Source: DASUFE01 sp036274675
GTDB lineage: Bacteria > Pseudomonadota > Gammaproteobacteria > HTCC5015
NCBI GenBank assembly: GCA_036274675.1
Contig: DASUFE010000070.1
Location: 1-19,847 of the forward strand
DNA: 19,847 nucleotides
Direction: 5' to 3'
The number at the start of each line of letters is the position of its first letter. Within the stretch, counting starts at the first letter, position 1. The position numbers and the translations under genes were made by a program. This document shows positions 1 to 8,358 of this stretch, piece after piece. The notes under the pieces are model-generated. The model did not search any database and was not told the origin of the DNA. It saw only the letters and a program-made list of their open reading frames with translations.

Positions 1-873
1 GAGCGCGCGCGGTTCTATCCGCAGCTGATTGCATCATTTGTTATCGTTGCACTGATATATCCCTTCTTCGAAGGAATCGCCTGGAACGGTAATTACGGGG
101 TACAAGACTGGATTCAGTCCCGATTCGGCGCGCGCTTCAACGATTTCGCAGGTTCCATTGTTGTGCACGCGGTCGGAGGATGGCTGGGCTTCGGCGCGGT
201 AATACTGCTGGGGGCGCGCAAAGGCCGCTATACCAAGAGCGGCGGCATGAATGCATTTGCGCCTTCGAACATCCCGTTTCTCGCGCTGGGCGCCTGGGTG
301 CTGAGTGTCGGCTGGTTTGGATTTAACGTCATGTCGGCGCAGACGATCGAAGGTATCAGCGGCCTGGTCGCCCTCAATTCATTAATGGCGATGGTGGGCG
401 GCACCTTGGCCGCGCTGCTTGCAGGCAGGAATGACCCCGGTTTCGTGCATAATGGGCCACTGGCGGGCCTGGTTGCGGTTTGCGCAGGTTCGAATGTGAT
501 GCATCCGATCGGCGCCTTGATAACTGGCATAGTCGCGGGCGTCATGTTCGTTTTCGCTTTCGATCTGGCGCAGAAGCGCTGGAAACTTGACGATGTGCTC
601 GGGGTATGGCCTTTGCACGGCTTGTGCGGTACCTGGGGCGGCATCGCAGCGGGCATCTTCGGCCTGGAGAAATTCGGAGGTGCGGGTGGCGTCAGCTTCG
701 GAGCACAACTGGTGGGCACCATCATTGGAGTACTGGTCGCCCTGTTAGGTGGTTTCCTGGTCTATGGAATACTGAAACTGGTTACCGGTATCAGGCTGAG
801 CGAGGAACAGGAATACGAAGGCGCCGATCTGAGCATACATAAAATCAGCGCGAATCCGAAGTTTAATGAGTAA
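1..873 (+). CDS. amtB: Ammonium transporter (Amt family), 3' part; 5' end outside window
   Basis: Membrane channel for NH4+/NH3 uptake. The reading frame is open from base 1, so the start lies upstream; 290 residues are visible. The Amt signature DFAGSIVVHAVGG places the first pore histidine of the twin-His pair at bases 166-168, and GVWPLHGLCGTWGG places the second at 616-618. The conserved WFGFN motif is also present. Hydrophobic helices continue to about base 800, followed by a short cytoplasmic tail (LSEEQEYEGADLS) like the tail of E. coli AmtB that helps bind PII. The stop codon shares its last base with an ATG, and a PII gene follows, which supports coupled expression and a regulated uptake role. 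Transporter class is certain; whether this is the only Amt in the genome cannot be told. Confidence 0.95.
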   Translation, partial: ERARFYPQLIASFVIVALIYPFFEGIAWNGNYGVQDWIQSRFGARFNDFAGSIVVHAVGGWLGFGAVILLGARKGRYTKSGGMNAFAPSNIPFLALGAWVLSVGWFGFNVMSAQTIEGISGLVALNSLMAMVGGTLAALLAGRNDPGFVHNGPLAGLVAVCAGSNVMHPIGALITGIVAGVMFVFAFDLAQKRWKLDDVLGVWPLHGLCGTWGGIAAGIFGLEKFGGAGGVSFGAQLVGTIIGVLVALLGGFLVYGILKLVTGIRLSEEQEYEGADLSIHKISANPKFNE

Positions 874-905
874 TGCGACAGCTCCATCAGGACCAAGGTA
901 ACTAT

Positions 906-1244
906 ATGAAAAAAATTGAAGCCATCATCAAGCCTTTCAAACTGGACGAAGTGCGCGATGCGTTGTCCGAAGCCGGTGTTACCGGCATGACTGTGACGGA
1001 CGTACGGGGTTTCGGCCGGCAGAAGGGACATACCGAAACCTATCGCGGCGCGGAATACGTGGTGGATTTCCTGCCGAAGACGAAACTGGAGGTGGTTGTC
1101 CCGGACGATATGGTCGACACCTGCCTGGAAAAGATCAAGGCGGCGGCTTATACCGGCAAGATAGGGGACGGCAAATTGTTCGTGCTGGACGTGGAACGGG
1201 CGGTCCGTATCAGGACGGGCGAGGAAGGCGACAGCGCTGTTTGA
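906..1244 (+). CDS. glnK: Nitrogen regulatory protein PII (GlnK/GlnB type)
   Basis: Small trimeric signal protein that reads 2-oxoglutarate and ATP/ADP, and binds targets such as the Amt channel. The chosen start gives 112 residues, the usual PII length, with AAGG at 895-898 spaced 7 nt from the ATG; an earlier in-frame ATG at 873 would add an atypical N-terminal extension. PII signature 1 (YRGAEY, residues 46-51) ends in Tyr51, the uridylylation site in enterobacterial PII. Signature 2 is seen in TGKIGDGKLFV, and the C-terminal RIRTGE motif is intact. Linkage to amtB argues for the GlnK role, although the C-terminus (GEEGDSAV) also resembles GlnB. The order amtB-glnK is the reverse of the common glnK-amtB. 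Confidence 0.95.
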   Translation: MKKIEAIIKPFKLDEVRDALSEAGVTGMTVTDVRGFGRQKGHTETYRGAEYVVDFLPKTKLEVVVPDDMVDTCLEKIKAAAYTGKIGDGKLFVLDVERAVRIRTGEEGDSAV

Positions 1245-1571
1245 GCGTCTTATAGTGCTGCGATAATTCAAAAAGCACATTCAATGCAAGCTTTTTGCCT
1301 TATTGATGTGGCCGCTGGTCCGTATCCGCTATTTGCGATGCTTGGACTGCCGGATCAACTTCATTGATTCCAGGAATTCGGCGCGGCGGTAAAGAAAGTG
1401 AGTAACTGATTGATTGGCTTCGGTTTTACTTCCCATTAAAAATCATATTCCATGGAAGCTGGGCAACTTTGCATGATTTCATGTCCCGGTTTTCAGGACT
1501 GTCTGCGCAGGGATGTTTGCCCTGTATATAAAGTGTAATAGAATCAGTACTTTAATTTAATAACAATCATA
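1245..1571. other. Non-coding interval between glnK and pcnB
   Basis: About 330 bases with no credible gene. It holds a weak terminator-like hairpin just after glnK (1269-1297). Its last 60 bases are very AT-rich with TATA-like strings (TATATA near 1525, TAATAG at 1536-1541). That is a plausible promoter zone for pcnB, but I found no well-spaced -35/-10 pair. No Shine-Dalgarno sequence precedes the pcnB GTG. Confidence 0.6.
1269..1297 (+). terminator. Possible weak terminator hairpin after glnK
   Basis: CAAAAAGC (1269-1276) can pair with GCTTTTTG (1290-1297) across a 13-nt loop, 24 nt after the glnK stop. The stem is A/T-rich and no further T run follows, so it would be a weak terminator at best. 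Confidence 0.3.
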
Positions 1572-2891
1572 GTGCAGAACTTGTCGAATCAACCGACGAT
1601 AATTCCGAGATCCGAACATACCATTTCTCGCTCCAGCATCAACGCTAACGCGCTGAAGGTTCTGTATCGATTGCGTCAAGCCGAGTACGGCTCCTATCTG
1701 GTTGGGGGATGTGTACGGGATATATTGCTGGGACGCCACCCCAAGGATTTCGATGTAGCGACGGATGCGCACCCGGAACAGGTGAGGGAGTTGTTCGATA
1801 ACTGCCGGCTGATAGGGCGCCGCTTTCGCCTCGCGCACGTTCTGTACGGCAGGGACGTGATCGAGGTCGCCACCTTCCGCGGTTATGACGCGGAGGACCC
1901 CAGTCACGATACGGAGAACGGCCGTATTCTCAGCGACAATGTATACGGCACCATCGAACAGGACGTATGGCGCCGCGACTTCACCGTCAATGCGCTCTAT
2001 TACAACATCGCGGATTTCAGCCTCATCGATTATGCCGGCGGGTTGGCTGATCTGAACAGGCGGGTGATTCGCCTCATCGGAGAACCGGTTCAGCGCTATC
2101 GGGAAGATCCGGTACGGATGTTGAGGGCCGTCCGCTTTGCGGCCAAACTCGGGTTTAAAATAGCGGAAGGCACATCGGCTCCCATCCATGAACTGGGATA
2201 CTTGCTGGAGGATGTGCCGCCGGCGCGCCTGTTCGACGAAACCCTGAAGCTGTTCCATACCGGGCACGCCATTGAAAGTTTTCGCCTGCTGCGCGAATAC
2301 GGTCTGATGAAATACCTCTTTCCCGCACTTGAGCAGACACTGGCGGGCGGCGGTTATCCTTATGCCTTGGAGTTTGTGCAACAGGCGCTCGCCAATACCG
2401 ACCTGCGCATACAGCAGGAAAAATCCGTCACGCCGGCCTTTTTATTCGCGGCCTTTCTGTGGCCGCCCCTGATACAGGCGGCCGGGCAGGGTCAAGAGAC
2501 GCCGGTACTGTATCCGATGGACCTGCAACGCGCTTCCGCAGCTTTGCTGGCGCGTCAGTGCCGGCATATCACCATCCCGCGGCGTTTTACCGCGGTGATG
2601 CGTGAAATCTGGTTGCTGCAATCCCGCCTTCAACGCAATGTGGGAAAGCGTGCGCTGGGATTGCTGGCGCATCCGCGTTTTCGCGCGGCTTACGATTTCC
2701 TGTGTTTACGCGCTGAAGCCGGTGAAAACCTCCGGGACTACGCCGACTGGTGGACCGAGATACAGCAGAAAAATCCCGAGGAACGTCAGCATATGCTGAA
2801 TGTCGCTTCCTCCCGTCATCCGGGTCCGCGGCGGCGCCGGCCGCGCAAGCGACGGCGTTCGGGTGTGCGCCATGAAAAACCATCCGCATAA
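1572..2891 (+). CDS. pcnB: Poly(A) polymerase I
   Basis: Adds 3' poly(A) tails to RNA and so promotes decay. The protein is 439 residues, near the roughly 460 of E. coli PcnB. The N-terminal IIPRSEHTISR block is PcnB-like. The class II nucleotidyltransferase core is seen as LVGGCVRDILLG followed by DFDVAT, whose two aspartates bind the metal. RRDFTVNALYYN and the REDPVRMLRAVRFAAKLGF helix follow, as in this family. The tail is strongly basic (RRRRPRKRRR), a PcnB trait that favours it over a CCA-adding enzyme. A stop at 1539-1541 limits upstream extension, and GTG 1572 is the first plausible start, though without a clear ribosome site. The 3' end overlaps folK by 20 bases. Confidence 0.95.
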   Translation: MQNLSNQPTIIPRSEHTISRSSINANALKVLYRLRQAEYGSYLVGGCVRDILLGRHPKDFDVATDAHPEQVRELFDNCRLIGRRFRLAHVLYGRDVIEVATFRGYDAEDPSHDTENGRILSDNVYGTIEQDVWRRDFTVNALYYNIADFSLIDYAGGLADLNRRVIRLIGEPVQRYREDPVRMLRAVRFAAKLGFKIAEGTSAPIHELGYLLEDVPPARLFDETLKLFHTGHAIESFRLLREYGLMKYLFPALEQTLAGGGYPYALEFVQQALANTDLRIQQEKSVTPAFLFAAFLWPPLIQAAGQGQETPVLYPMDLQRASAALLARQCRHITIPRRFTAVMREIWLLQSRLQRNVGKRALGLLAHPRFRAAYDFLCLRAEAGENLRDYADWWTEIQQKNPEERQHMLNVASSRHPGPRRRRPRKRRRSGVRHEKPSA

Positions 2892-3390
2892 AATCCCTGT
2901 GGCCGCCTACATTGGTCTGGGCAGCAATCTTGACAACCCGATCGGCCAAGTACGGACTGCAATGACTGAACTGGGGTCGATAGCACGCACGCGCGTCATG
3001 AAGCAATCTTCGCTCTACCGCAGCCCGGCCCTGTTGAGCGCGGAAAATCCGCGGCCGCAACCCGATTACATAAATGCGGTCGTGGCTGTGGAAACGGAAT
3101 TGGCGGCTGGAGCATTGCTGGATCAGATGTTGCTGATTGAAAGAAGTCATGGCCGCCATCGCGGTTTGCGTTGGGCGGCACGCACCTTGGATCTGGATCT
3201 TCTGGTATACGGCGATGCGCAACTGGACGGACCCGCCTTGACAGTGCCCCATCCGGGGCTGCCTAAAAGAGCTTTCGTACTGTATCCTTTGCACGAGATT
3301 GCACCCGACCTTGAGGTGCCAGGCCACGGTGCGGTGGCTTTATTGAAAGATCGTTGTCAGGCTGAAACCATACAAAGAATCGAGTCATGA
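2872..3390 (+). CDS. folK: HPPK, 6-hydroxymethyl-7,8-dihydropterin pyrophosphokinase
   Basis: Transfers pyrophosphate from ATP to hydroxymethyl-dihydropterin in folate synthesis. From the chosen ATG the protein is 172 residues (E. coli 159). It opens with the typical strand AAYIGLGSNL (residues 11-20). The HPPK signature RWAARTLDLDLL includes D107 and D109, matching the two magnesium-binding aspartates. The middle segment PDYINAVVAVET and the VPHPGLPKRAFVLYPL block are also diagnostic. The frame is open upstream to an ATG at 2800, but that would give an unusual Arg/Gly-rich leader read out of the pcnB basic tail, so ATG 2872 is preferred. There is no good ribosome site, and the overlap with pcnB suggests translational coupling. 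Confidence 0.93.
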   Translation: MKNHPHKIPVAAYIGLGSNLDNPIGQVRTAMTELGSIARTRVMKQSSLYRSPALLSAENPRPQPDYINAVVAVETELAAGALLDQMLLIERSHGRHRGLRWAARTLDLDLLVYGDAQLDGPALTVPHPGLPKRAFVLYPLHEIAPDLEVPGHGAVALLKDRCQAETIQRIES

Positions 3391-3470
3391 TCAGGACCAT
3401 TCTCAAAATATCAGCAATGCCGCGGATGGGTCTACGGATGGCCTTGGCGCGCGCTTCCCACAGGTTCTGA
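3387..3470 (+). CDS. Possible 27-codon linking ORF between folK and the deoxynucleoside kinase
   Basis: An ATG overlaps the folK stop (ATGA at 3387-3390). The frame runs 27 codons and its TGA (3468-3470) directly abuts the ATG of the next gene. The peptide begins MIRTILKISAMPRMG and is basic, with no recognised domain. It may serve only to carry ribosomes across the 80-nt gap, or it may be chance. Confidence 0.25.
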   Translation: MIRTILKISAMPRMGLRMALARASHRF

Positions 3471-4124
3471 ATGTCGCAAGCAATCCCCGGATTTATAGTG
3501 GTTGAAGGTCCTATCGGCGTTGGCAAGACAAGCCTTGCGAAGCGCCTGGCCGAATCCTTCGGCACCGAATTACTGCTGGAAACGGCCGATGCCAATCCCT
3601 TTCTCGAGCAGTTTTATCGCAAACCCAGGCATGCGGCACTGGCGACCCAGTTGTTTTTCCTGCTGCAGCGGGCGCAGCAGCTTTCCGAGATGCGGCAGGG
3701 CGATATGTTCCGGCCTGTGCAGGTCGCCGATTTTTTGATGGAAAAAGACCGTCTTTTCGCCGAGCTGACGCTCAGCAGCGATGAACTGAGGCTGTACGAC
3801 CAGATTTATTCGCATCTGACGCTGGATGCGCCCCGGCCCGACCTGGTCATTTATCTGCAGGCTCCCGTGGAAGTGTTGCTGGACCGTATCGGCAAGCGTG
3901 GCATAGCTTACGAGCAGTTAATAGAAGCTTCTTATTTGCAGAGACTGGTCGACGCCTATACCCGGTTTTTTTACGACTATGCCGCCTCTCCGCTGCTGAT
4001 TGTGAACGCCGCGGATATTAATTTCGTTGAAAACGGCGCCGACTACCGGCAGCTTCTCGATCAGGTGCATAAAGTCCGCAGCGGACGGCATTATTTTAAT
4101 CCGGCGTCTATCGCGCTGGAGTAG
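3471..4124 (+). CDS. Deoxynucleoside kinase (dNK/dGK/dAK family)
   Basis: Probably phosphorylates deoxynucleosides in a salvage pathway; the substrate is not clear from sequence. The protein has 217 residues, typical of bacterial dNKs. It starts with a P-loop VVEGPIGVGKTSLA (GPIGVGKTS at residues 13-21). ETADANPFLEQFY is the conserved acidic/aromatic substrate-pocket region. VADFLMEKDRLFA corresponds to the bacterial form of the catalytic/substrate region, and the Arg-rich lid RIGKRGIAYEQ follows. AGG at 3462-3464 supports the start. A dNK in this position between folK and panB is a known arrangement in several proteobacteria, as I recall it. Confidence 0.88.
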   Translation: MSQAIPGFIVVEGPIGVGKTSLAKRLAESFGTELLLETADANPFLEQFYRKPRHAALATQLFFLLQRAQQLSEMRQGDMFRPVQVADFLMEKDRLFAELTLSSDELRLYDQIYSHLTLDAPRPDLVIYLQAPVEVLLDRIGKRGIAYEQLIEASYLQRLVDAYTRFFYDYAASPLLIVNAADINFVENGADYRQLLDQVHKVRSGRHYFNPASIALE

Positions 4125-4282
4125 TCGGTTCGCAATGGAATGATCTGCGAGATCAGCGGTGCCGGGAGAAGGCGTTTGGCGGTTAAATAATCCACGAGGC
4201 TCTATTTTGCGGGAGTAGGATTGAGCAGCGGGAAATTTCATCGGTCCGATCGGTCTAACCGGTTCCGTTTCAGGCGGTTTAA

Positions 4283-5101
4283 ATGAGCATAACGAGCAAA
4301 CAATCCAGAGTCACAGTACGCAGCTTGCAGGCCATGAAGGAGCGTGGCGAGAAAATCGTCATGCTGACCGCCTATGACGCGAGTTTTGCAGCCATCCTGG
4401 AAGCTGCGGGCGTGGACGTGATATTGGTCGGGGATTCGCTGAGCAATGTGATCCAGGGTCATGACAGTACCCTGCCCGTTACGATGGAGGATGTGCTCTA
4501 CCATACCCGCGCAGTAGCCCGCGCTTCCCGCCAATCTTTGCTCATGGCTGACATGCCTTTTATGAGTTACTGGTCGGTGGAGGTCGCATTGCAGAACGCG
4601 GCCCGATTATTAAAGGAGGCAGGAGCTCAGGCAGTGAAGCTGGAGTGGACGCAGGCGCAGCCGGATATCGTGGCGGCGCTCAGCCGTGAAGGCATTCCCG
4701 TGTGCGCGCACCTCGGCTTGCGACCCCAGGCAGTGCATAAAACCGGCGGCTATCAGGTGCAGGGGCGGGACAAGGAGACGGCAACCGAACTGCTGATACA
4801 GGCTCAACGGGTGGAGTCAGCAGGTGCCGATATGTTACTGCTGGAGGCGATACCCGCACCGCTGGCGGCGGATATTACGCAGCGGGTCCGTATACCTGTG
4901 ATAGGTATCGGGGCCGGCGTGGCCTGTGACGGCCAGGTTCTGGTTCTCTACGATGTGCTGGGTATCAGCGCCGGCCCCGCACCGCGCTTCGCGAAAAATT
5001 TCCTGCAACAGTCCGGCAGCGTGGAGGCAGCGGTCAAGTCGTATGTGCAGGCAGTCAAGGCGGGAATCTTTCCCGCAGCCGAGCATACGTATCAAAAATA
5101 A
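4283..5101 (+). CDS. panB: 3-methyl-2-oxobutanoate hydroxymethyltransferase (ketopantoate synthase)
   Basis: First committed step of pantoate synthesis: transfers a hydroxymethyl group from methylene-tetrahydrofolate to 2-oxoisovalerate. The protein has 272 residues, standard length. Metal ligands are visible at Asp51 (VGDS), Asp90 (ADMPF) and Glu121 (VKLEW), equivalent to E. coli D45, D84 and E114. The catalytic glutamate is Glu188 in LLLEAIP. RIPVIGIGAG is the conserved C-terminal strand. VKLEW replaces the more usual VKLEGG, a small local oddity. AGGCGG at 4272-4277 lies 5 nt before the ATG. The 158-nt gap after the kinase gene holds only short dyads (for example GATC-tgcga-GATC near 4142) and no gene. 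Confidence 0.96.
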   Translation: MSITSKQSRVTVRSLQAMKERGEKIVMLTAYDASFAAILEAAGVDVILVGDSLSNVIQGHDSTLPVTMEDVLYHTRAVARASRQSLLMADMPFMSYWSVEVALQNAARLLKEAGAQAVKLEWTQAQPDIVAALSREGIPVCAHLGLRPQAVHKTGGYQVQGRDKETATELLIQAQRVESAGADMLLLEAIPAPLAADITQRVRIPVIGIGAGVACDGQVLVLYDVLGISAGPAPRFAKNFLQQSGSVEAAVKSYVQAVKAGIFPAAEHTYQK

Positions 5102-5152
5102 CCCGAACCGGGCATTAACGATATCACTGTCGCCGTTTTGGGCCGATGGTTA

Positions 5153-6010
5153 ATGTATATGCAACAAGTTGAAGCGATCGCCGATTTGCGCGCAGTGGTG
5201 AGACGATGGCGGCAGGCCGGAGAGTCTATCGCCTTCGTACCCACCATGGGAAATCTGCATGCGGGGCATCTTGATCTCGTCGGCCGTGCGCAGGAGCTGG
5301 CGGACCGGACGGTGGTCAGTATCTTTGTGAATCCCCTGCAGTTCGGGCCTCGTGAGGATTATGCGGCTTATCCTCGTACCCTCGAACGGGACCGCACACT
5401 ACTGCAAAGCGCCGGTGCCGACCTGTTGTTTGCTCCCTCCGTGCAAGCGATATACCCCCAGGGCCAGCAGGATGTGACACGCGTGCATGTTCCACGGTTG
5501 AGCGATATCCTCTGTGGCGCATTTCGGCCCGGGCATTTCGACGGGGTCGCCACCATCGTCGCCAAATTATTCAATCTCGTGCAACCCGATTGCGCGATTT
5601 TCGGCAAAAAGGATTACCAGCAATGGCGTCTGATCGAAAGCATGGTGAGCGAGCTTGCCATTCCGGTTTCCATCGTCGGAGCCCCGACCGTGCGCGAACA
5701 GGATGGTCTGGCCATGAGTTCCCGCAATCAATACCTCTCGTCCGAGGAACGCAGGCGGGCTCCCGAACTCTATAAGTGCCTGTCCGGCATCCGGGACCGG
5801 TTGGTGGAAGGGGACCGGAATTTTGGCTATATGCAGGCCCAGGCCATGCAGCAACTGGAAAGTCTGGGGTTCAGGCCACAATACGTTGAAATACGGAATC
5901 CCTGGAACTTGGCCTCGCCTGACGCGGATACCCGGGAATATGTAGTGCTGGCGGCCGCTTACCTGGGCCAGACCCGGCTCATTGATAATCTGGAAATACT
6001 CCCCACATAG
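5153..6010 (+). CDS. panC: Pantothenate synthetase (pantoate-beta-alanine ligase)
   Basis: Joins pantoate and beta-alanine using ATP through a pantoyl-adenylate. With the start at 5153 it has 285 residues. It shows the HIGH-type nucleotide motif PTMGNLHAGH (residues 30-39), VVSIFVNPLQF, the FGKKDYQQ loop and the KMSKS-like MSSRNQYL (188-195), all standard. Two ATGs (5153, 5159) and an upstream TTG (5138) are in frame. The two ATGs best match the N-terminus of E. coli PanC, but no strong ribosome site separates them. It follows panB by 51 nt and precedes panD. Confidence 0.95.
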   Translation: MYMQQVEAIADLRAVVRRWRQAGESIAFVPTMGNLHAGHLDLVGRAQELADRTVVSIFVNPLQFGPREDYAAYPRTLERDRTLLQSAGADLLFAPSVQAIYPQGQQDVTRVHVPRLSDILCGAFRPGHFDGVATIVAKLFNLVQPDCAIFGKKDYQQWRLIESMVSELAIPVSIVGAPTVREQDGLAMSSRNQYLSSEERRRAPELYKCLSGIRDRLVEGDRNFGYMQAQAMQQLESLGFRPQYVEIRNPWNLASPDADTREYVVLAAAYLGQTRLIDNLEILPT

Positions 6011-6020
6011 CAGCTATAAT
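5991..6020 (+). promoter_or_regulatory. Candidate sigma-70 promoter for panD
   Basis: A perfect -10 hexamer TATAAT at 6015-6020 has a partial -35 (TGGAAA, 5991-5996, four of six consensus bases) 18 nt upstream, inside the end of panC. Downstream, CTAAT/ATTAG plus a T7 run (about 6028-6053) forms a weak hairpin in the leader. Unproven. Confidence 0.35.
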
Positions 6021-6083
6021 CCTGAAGCTAATTGGTTTTACTATTAGTTTTTTTAATACTTCATTACCTCCGGAAGCCTTACG

Positions 6084-6464
6084 GTGCAGATCACTTTATT
6101 AAAAGCCAAATTGCATAGAGCCTGTGTCACCCATTCGGAACTCGAATATGAAGGTTCCTGCGCGATCGACGGCTATCTGCTGGATGCCGCCCGCATCCAG
6201 GAGTATGAGCAGATTCATATTTACAATATCAGCAACGGTGAACGCCTGATCACTTATGCGATCCGGGCGGAAGGCGGGTCAGGAATTATCTCGGTCAACG
6301 GCGCAGCCGCCCATAAGGCGAGACCCGGCGACCGGATTATTATCTGCAGCTATGCGCAGCTCAGCGCGCATGAGGCGGCGCTGCACAAGCCGACGCTGAT
6401 CTATCTGAGCGAACGCAACCAGATTACCCGTGTGGCTAACGCTATTCCGGTGCAGGCGGCCTGA
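6084..6464 (+). CDS. panD: Aspartate 1-decarboxylase proenzyme
   Basis: Makes beta-alanine, the second substrate of PanC, using a pyruvoyl group formed by self-cleavage. It has 126 residues, the E. coli length. The cleavage site Gly24-Ser25 lies in YEGSCAIDG. Lys9 (AKLHR), the active-site Tyr/Asn segment (IYNISNGER) and IISVNGAAAH are all present, and the C-terminus ANAIPVQAA closely matches E. coli. The start is GTG, supported by GGAAG at 6072-6076, 7 nt upstream. No panM/panZ maturation gene is seen nearby, but enterobacterial-type maturation factors are not universal. Confidence 0.96.
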   Translation: MQITLLKAKLHRACVTHSELEYEGSCAIDGYLLDAARIQEYEQIHIYNISNGERLITYAIRAEGGSGIISVNGAAAHKARPGDRIIICSYAQLSAHEAALHKPTLIYLSERNQITRVANAIPVQAA

Positions 6465-6637
6465 TTCTATTTTTCAACACAAGGGCGCGGAGCCAGCGAT
6501 TAGAAAAATATACCTGGCAAAATCAGAAAGTGCAGTGATCACATCCGGCGTTAAAGAATAAAAATCACCAGTCAGAATTCCCGACATCCTTAAGTGGAGT
6601 CCGCTGTTTGTTCGGCGTTCCGTGGTTAATTTTAAAC

Positions 6638-6643
6638 AAGGGG
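6638..6643 (+). promoter_or_regulatory. Ribosome binding site that fixes the pgi start
   Basis: AAGGGG ends 5 nt before GTG 6649. This favours that codon over the upstream in-frame GTG at 6622, which has no such site and would add nine residues. Confidence 0.7.
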
Positions 6644-6648
6644 TTATT

Positions 6649-8274
6649 GTGTCTACACTCGTCAACTCGAAAGCCTGGCAGGCTCTCCTGAAGCACTATC
6701 CGTCGGTTAAAGACCAGCATATGCGTCAGTGGTTTGAAACGGACCCGCGGCGGGAGCAGCGTTTCAATGTGTCCGCAGCTGGCTGGTATCTGGACTATTC
6801 GAAGAACCGTATTACGGATGAAACCCTGGAGCTGCTGCTGGATCTCGCGCGCCAGGCCGGGGTGGAGAGCCTGCGCGACCGCATGTTCGGCGGGGACAAG
6901 ATCAATCACACTGAAGAACGGGCGGTGCTGCATACGGCCTTGCGCAATTTTTCCGGCAAACCGGTCATGGCAGGGGGACAGGACGTGATGCCGATGGTAA
7001 GCGCCGAGCGCAGGCGCCTGCGTGATTTTTCGGAGGCGGTACGCGGTGGTAAATGGCGCGGTTACGGCGGCCAGCAGATTACCGATATCGTAAATATCGG
7101 CATCGGAGGTTCCGACCTGGGGCCGCATATGGTCTGTGACGCCCTGCAGCCCTATGCGCAGCGCGGCCTGAAGACTCATTTTGTTTCCAACGTCGACGGT
7201 TATCATATCCACCATATACTCGAGTCGTGCCGGCCGGAGACCACGTTGTTCATCATTTCCTCCAAGACATTCTCCACTCAGGAGACACTGAACAATGCGC
7301 GGGCGGCCCGTGCCTGGTTTCTTGAGAATGGAGGCCCGGAGGGCAGCATCGATAAGCACTTCGTTGCCGTGACCTCGAACAACAAGCTGGCGGCCGAGTT
7401 CGGTATTTCTCCGGCCGCGCAGTTCAGCATGTGGGACTGGGTGGGCGGCCGCTATTCGTTGTGGTCCGCCATCGGTCTTCCGATCGCCATCAGTATCGGC
7501 ATGGACCGTTTTGAGGAGTTGCTCCGCGGGGCTCACGCGATGGATGAGCACTTCCGTACCGCGCCGCTTAAATCCAATATGCCGGTGATCCTCGCTTTGC
7601 TGGGGGTGTGGTACAACAATTTCTTCGGCTATGAAAGTTTCGCGATATTGCCGTATATCCAGCAACTTGAATTGCTACCAAATTATCTGCAGCAGACTGA
7701 TATGGAAAGCAACGGCAAGAGGATCGATCGCGAGGGGCGGGAGGTGGATTACGAGACCGGGCCCATCCTGTGGGGTGGCGTGGGCACCAATGCGCAACAT
7801 GCGTTTTTCCAGTTGTTGCATCAGGGCACCAAGATAATTCCGTCCGATTTTATTATTGCCAGGCAGGGTCACGGTCCCTATTCGCAACAGCAGCGCATGC
7901 TGGTTGCCAACGCCGTGGCACAAATGGAAACCCTAATGACCGGCAAGACCGCCGCTGAGGCACGGCGTGAAATGTCCGCGTTACCCGCAGGAAGACAGGA
8001 GTTTTTGGCTCCTTATAAGGAATTCGCCGGCAACAAGCCCAGTAATGCATTGCTGACTGAAAAACTGACACCAGAAACTCTGGGCGCCTTGATCGCTCTC
8101 TATGAACACAAGGTTTTCGTTCAGGGTGCCGTCTGGAATATCAACTCCTACGATCAGTGGGGGGTGGAGTACGGCAAACAGGTGGCGCAGACAGTATTGC
8201 AGGCCCTGGAATCCGGAACGGCCGGCGGACCGGTAAGCAGTTCCACTCGCAGCCTGGTCGAACGGCTAAAATAA
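6649..8274 (+). CDS. pgi: Glucose-6-phosphate isomerase
   Basis: Interconverts glucose-6-phosphate and fructose-6-phosphate in the cytoplasm. 541 residues with the chosen GTG start, close to the 549 of E. coli. The sugar-phosphate binding segment (IGIGGSDLGP), SSKTFSTQET, and the PGI signatures around TDMESNGK and VWNINSYDQWGVEYGK are complete. Catalytic residues appear as Glu353, His384 (TNAQHAFFQL) and Lys510, matching E355, H386 and K514 of E. coli. A 184-nt gap after panD contains no gene and no convincing promoter. The location beside pan genes has no evident functional reason. Confidence 0.97.
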   Translation: MSTLVNSKAWQALLKHYPSVKDQHMRQWFETDPRREQRFNVSAAGWYLDYSKNRITDETLELLLDLARQAGVESLRDRMFGGDKINHTEERAVLHTALRNFSGKPVMAGGQDVMPMVSAERRRLRDFSEAVRGGKWRGYGGQQITDIVNIGIGGSDLGPHMVCDALQPYAQRGLKTHFVSNVDGYHIHHILESCRPETTLFIISSKTFSTQETLNNARAARAWFLENGGPEGSIDKHFVAVTSNNKLAAEFGISPAAQFSMWDWVGGRYSLWSAIGLPIAISIGMDRFEELLRGAHAMDEHFRTAPLKSNMPVILALLGVWYNNFFGYESFAILPYIQQLELLPNYLQQTDMESNGKRIDREGREVDYETGPILWGGVGTNAQHAFFQLLHQGTKIIPSDFIIARQGHGPYSQQQRMLVANAVAQMETLMTGKTAAEARREMSALPAGRQEFLAPYKEFAGNKPSNALLTEKLTPETLGALIALYEHKVFVQGAVWNINSYDQWGVEYGKQVAQTVLQALESGTAGGPVSSSTRSLVERLK

Positions 8275-8284
8275 GCCTTTGCAT

Positions 8285-8320
8285 GCCGCATCGGATGATG
8301 CGGCCCGCGTTTATGCGGGC
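8285..8320 (+). terminator. Two tandem GC-rich stem-loops after pgi
   Basis: GCCGCATC (8285-8292) pairs perfectly with GATGCGGC (8297-8304) around a 4-nt loop. GCCCGC (8303-8308) pairs with GCGGGC (8315-8320) around GTTTAT, sharing two bases with the first hairpin. They begin 11 nt after the pgi stop. No T run follows, so they may be a 3'-end stabiliser or a REP-like element rather than a classical intrinsic terminator. Confidence 0.45.
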
Positions 8321-8358
8321 GGGCGTTCCGTCCCCTGTAAATTGTGTGATGTAAGCAG

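Noticed and set aside
1456..1475. Sigma-54 promoter (TGGGCAACTTTGCA) upstream of pcnB
   Set aside because: The GG and GC elements are 10 bases apart rather than the required 12.
1572..2891. CCA-adding tRNA nucleotidyltransferase instead of poly(A) polymerase
   Set aside because: The N-terminal IIPRSEHTISR block, the length and the Arg/Lys-rich tail fit PcnB better.
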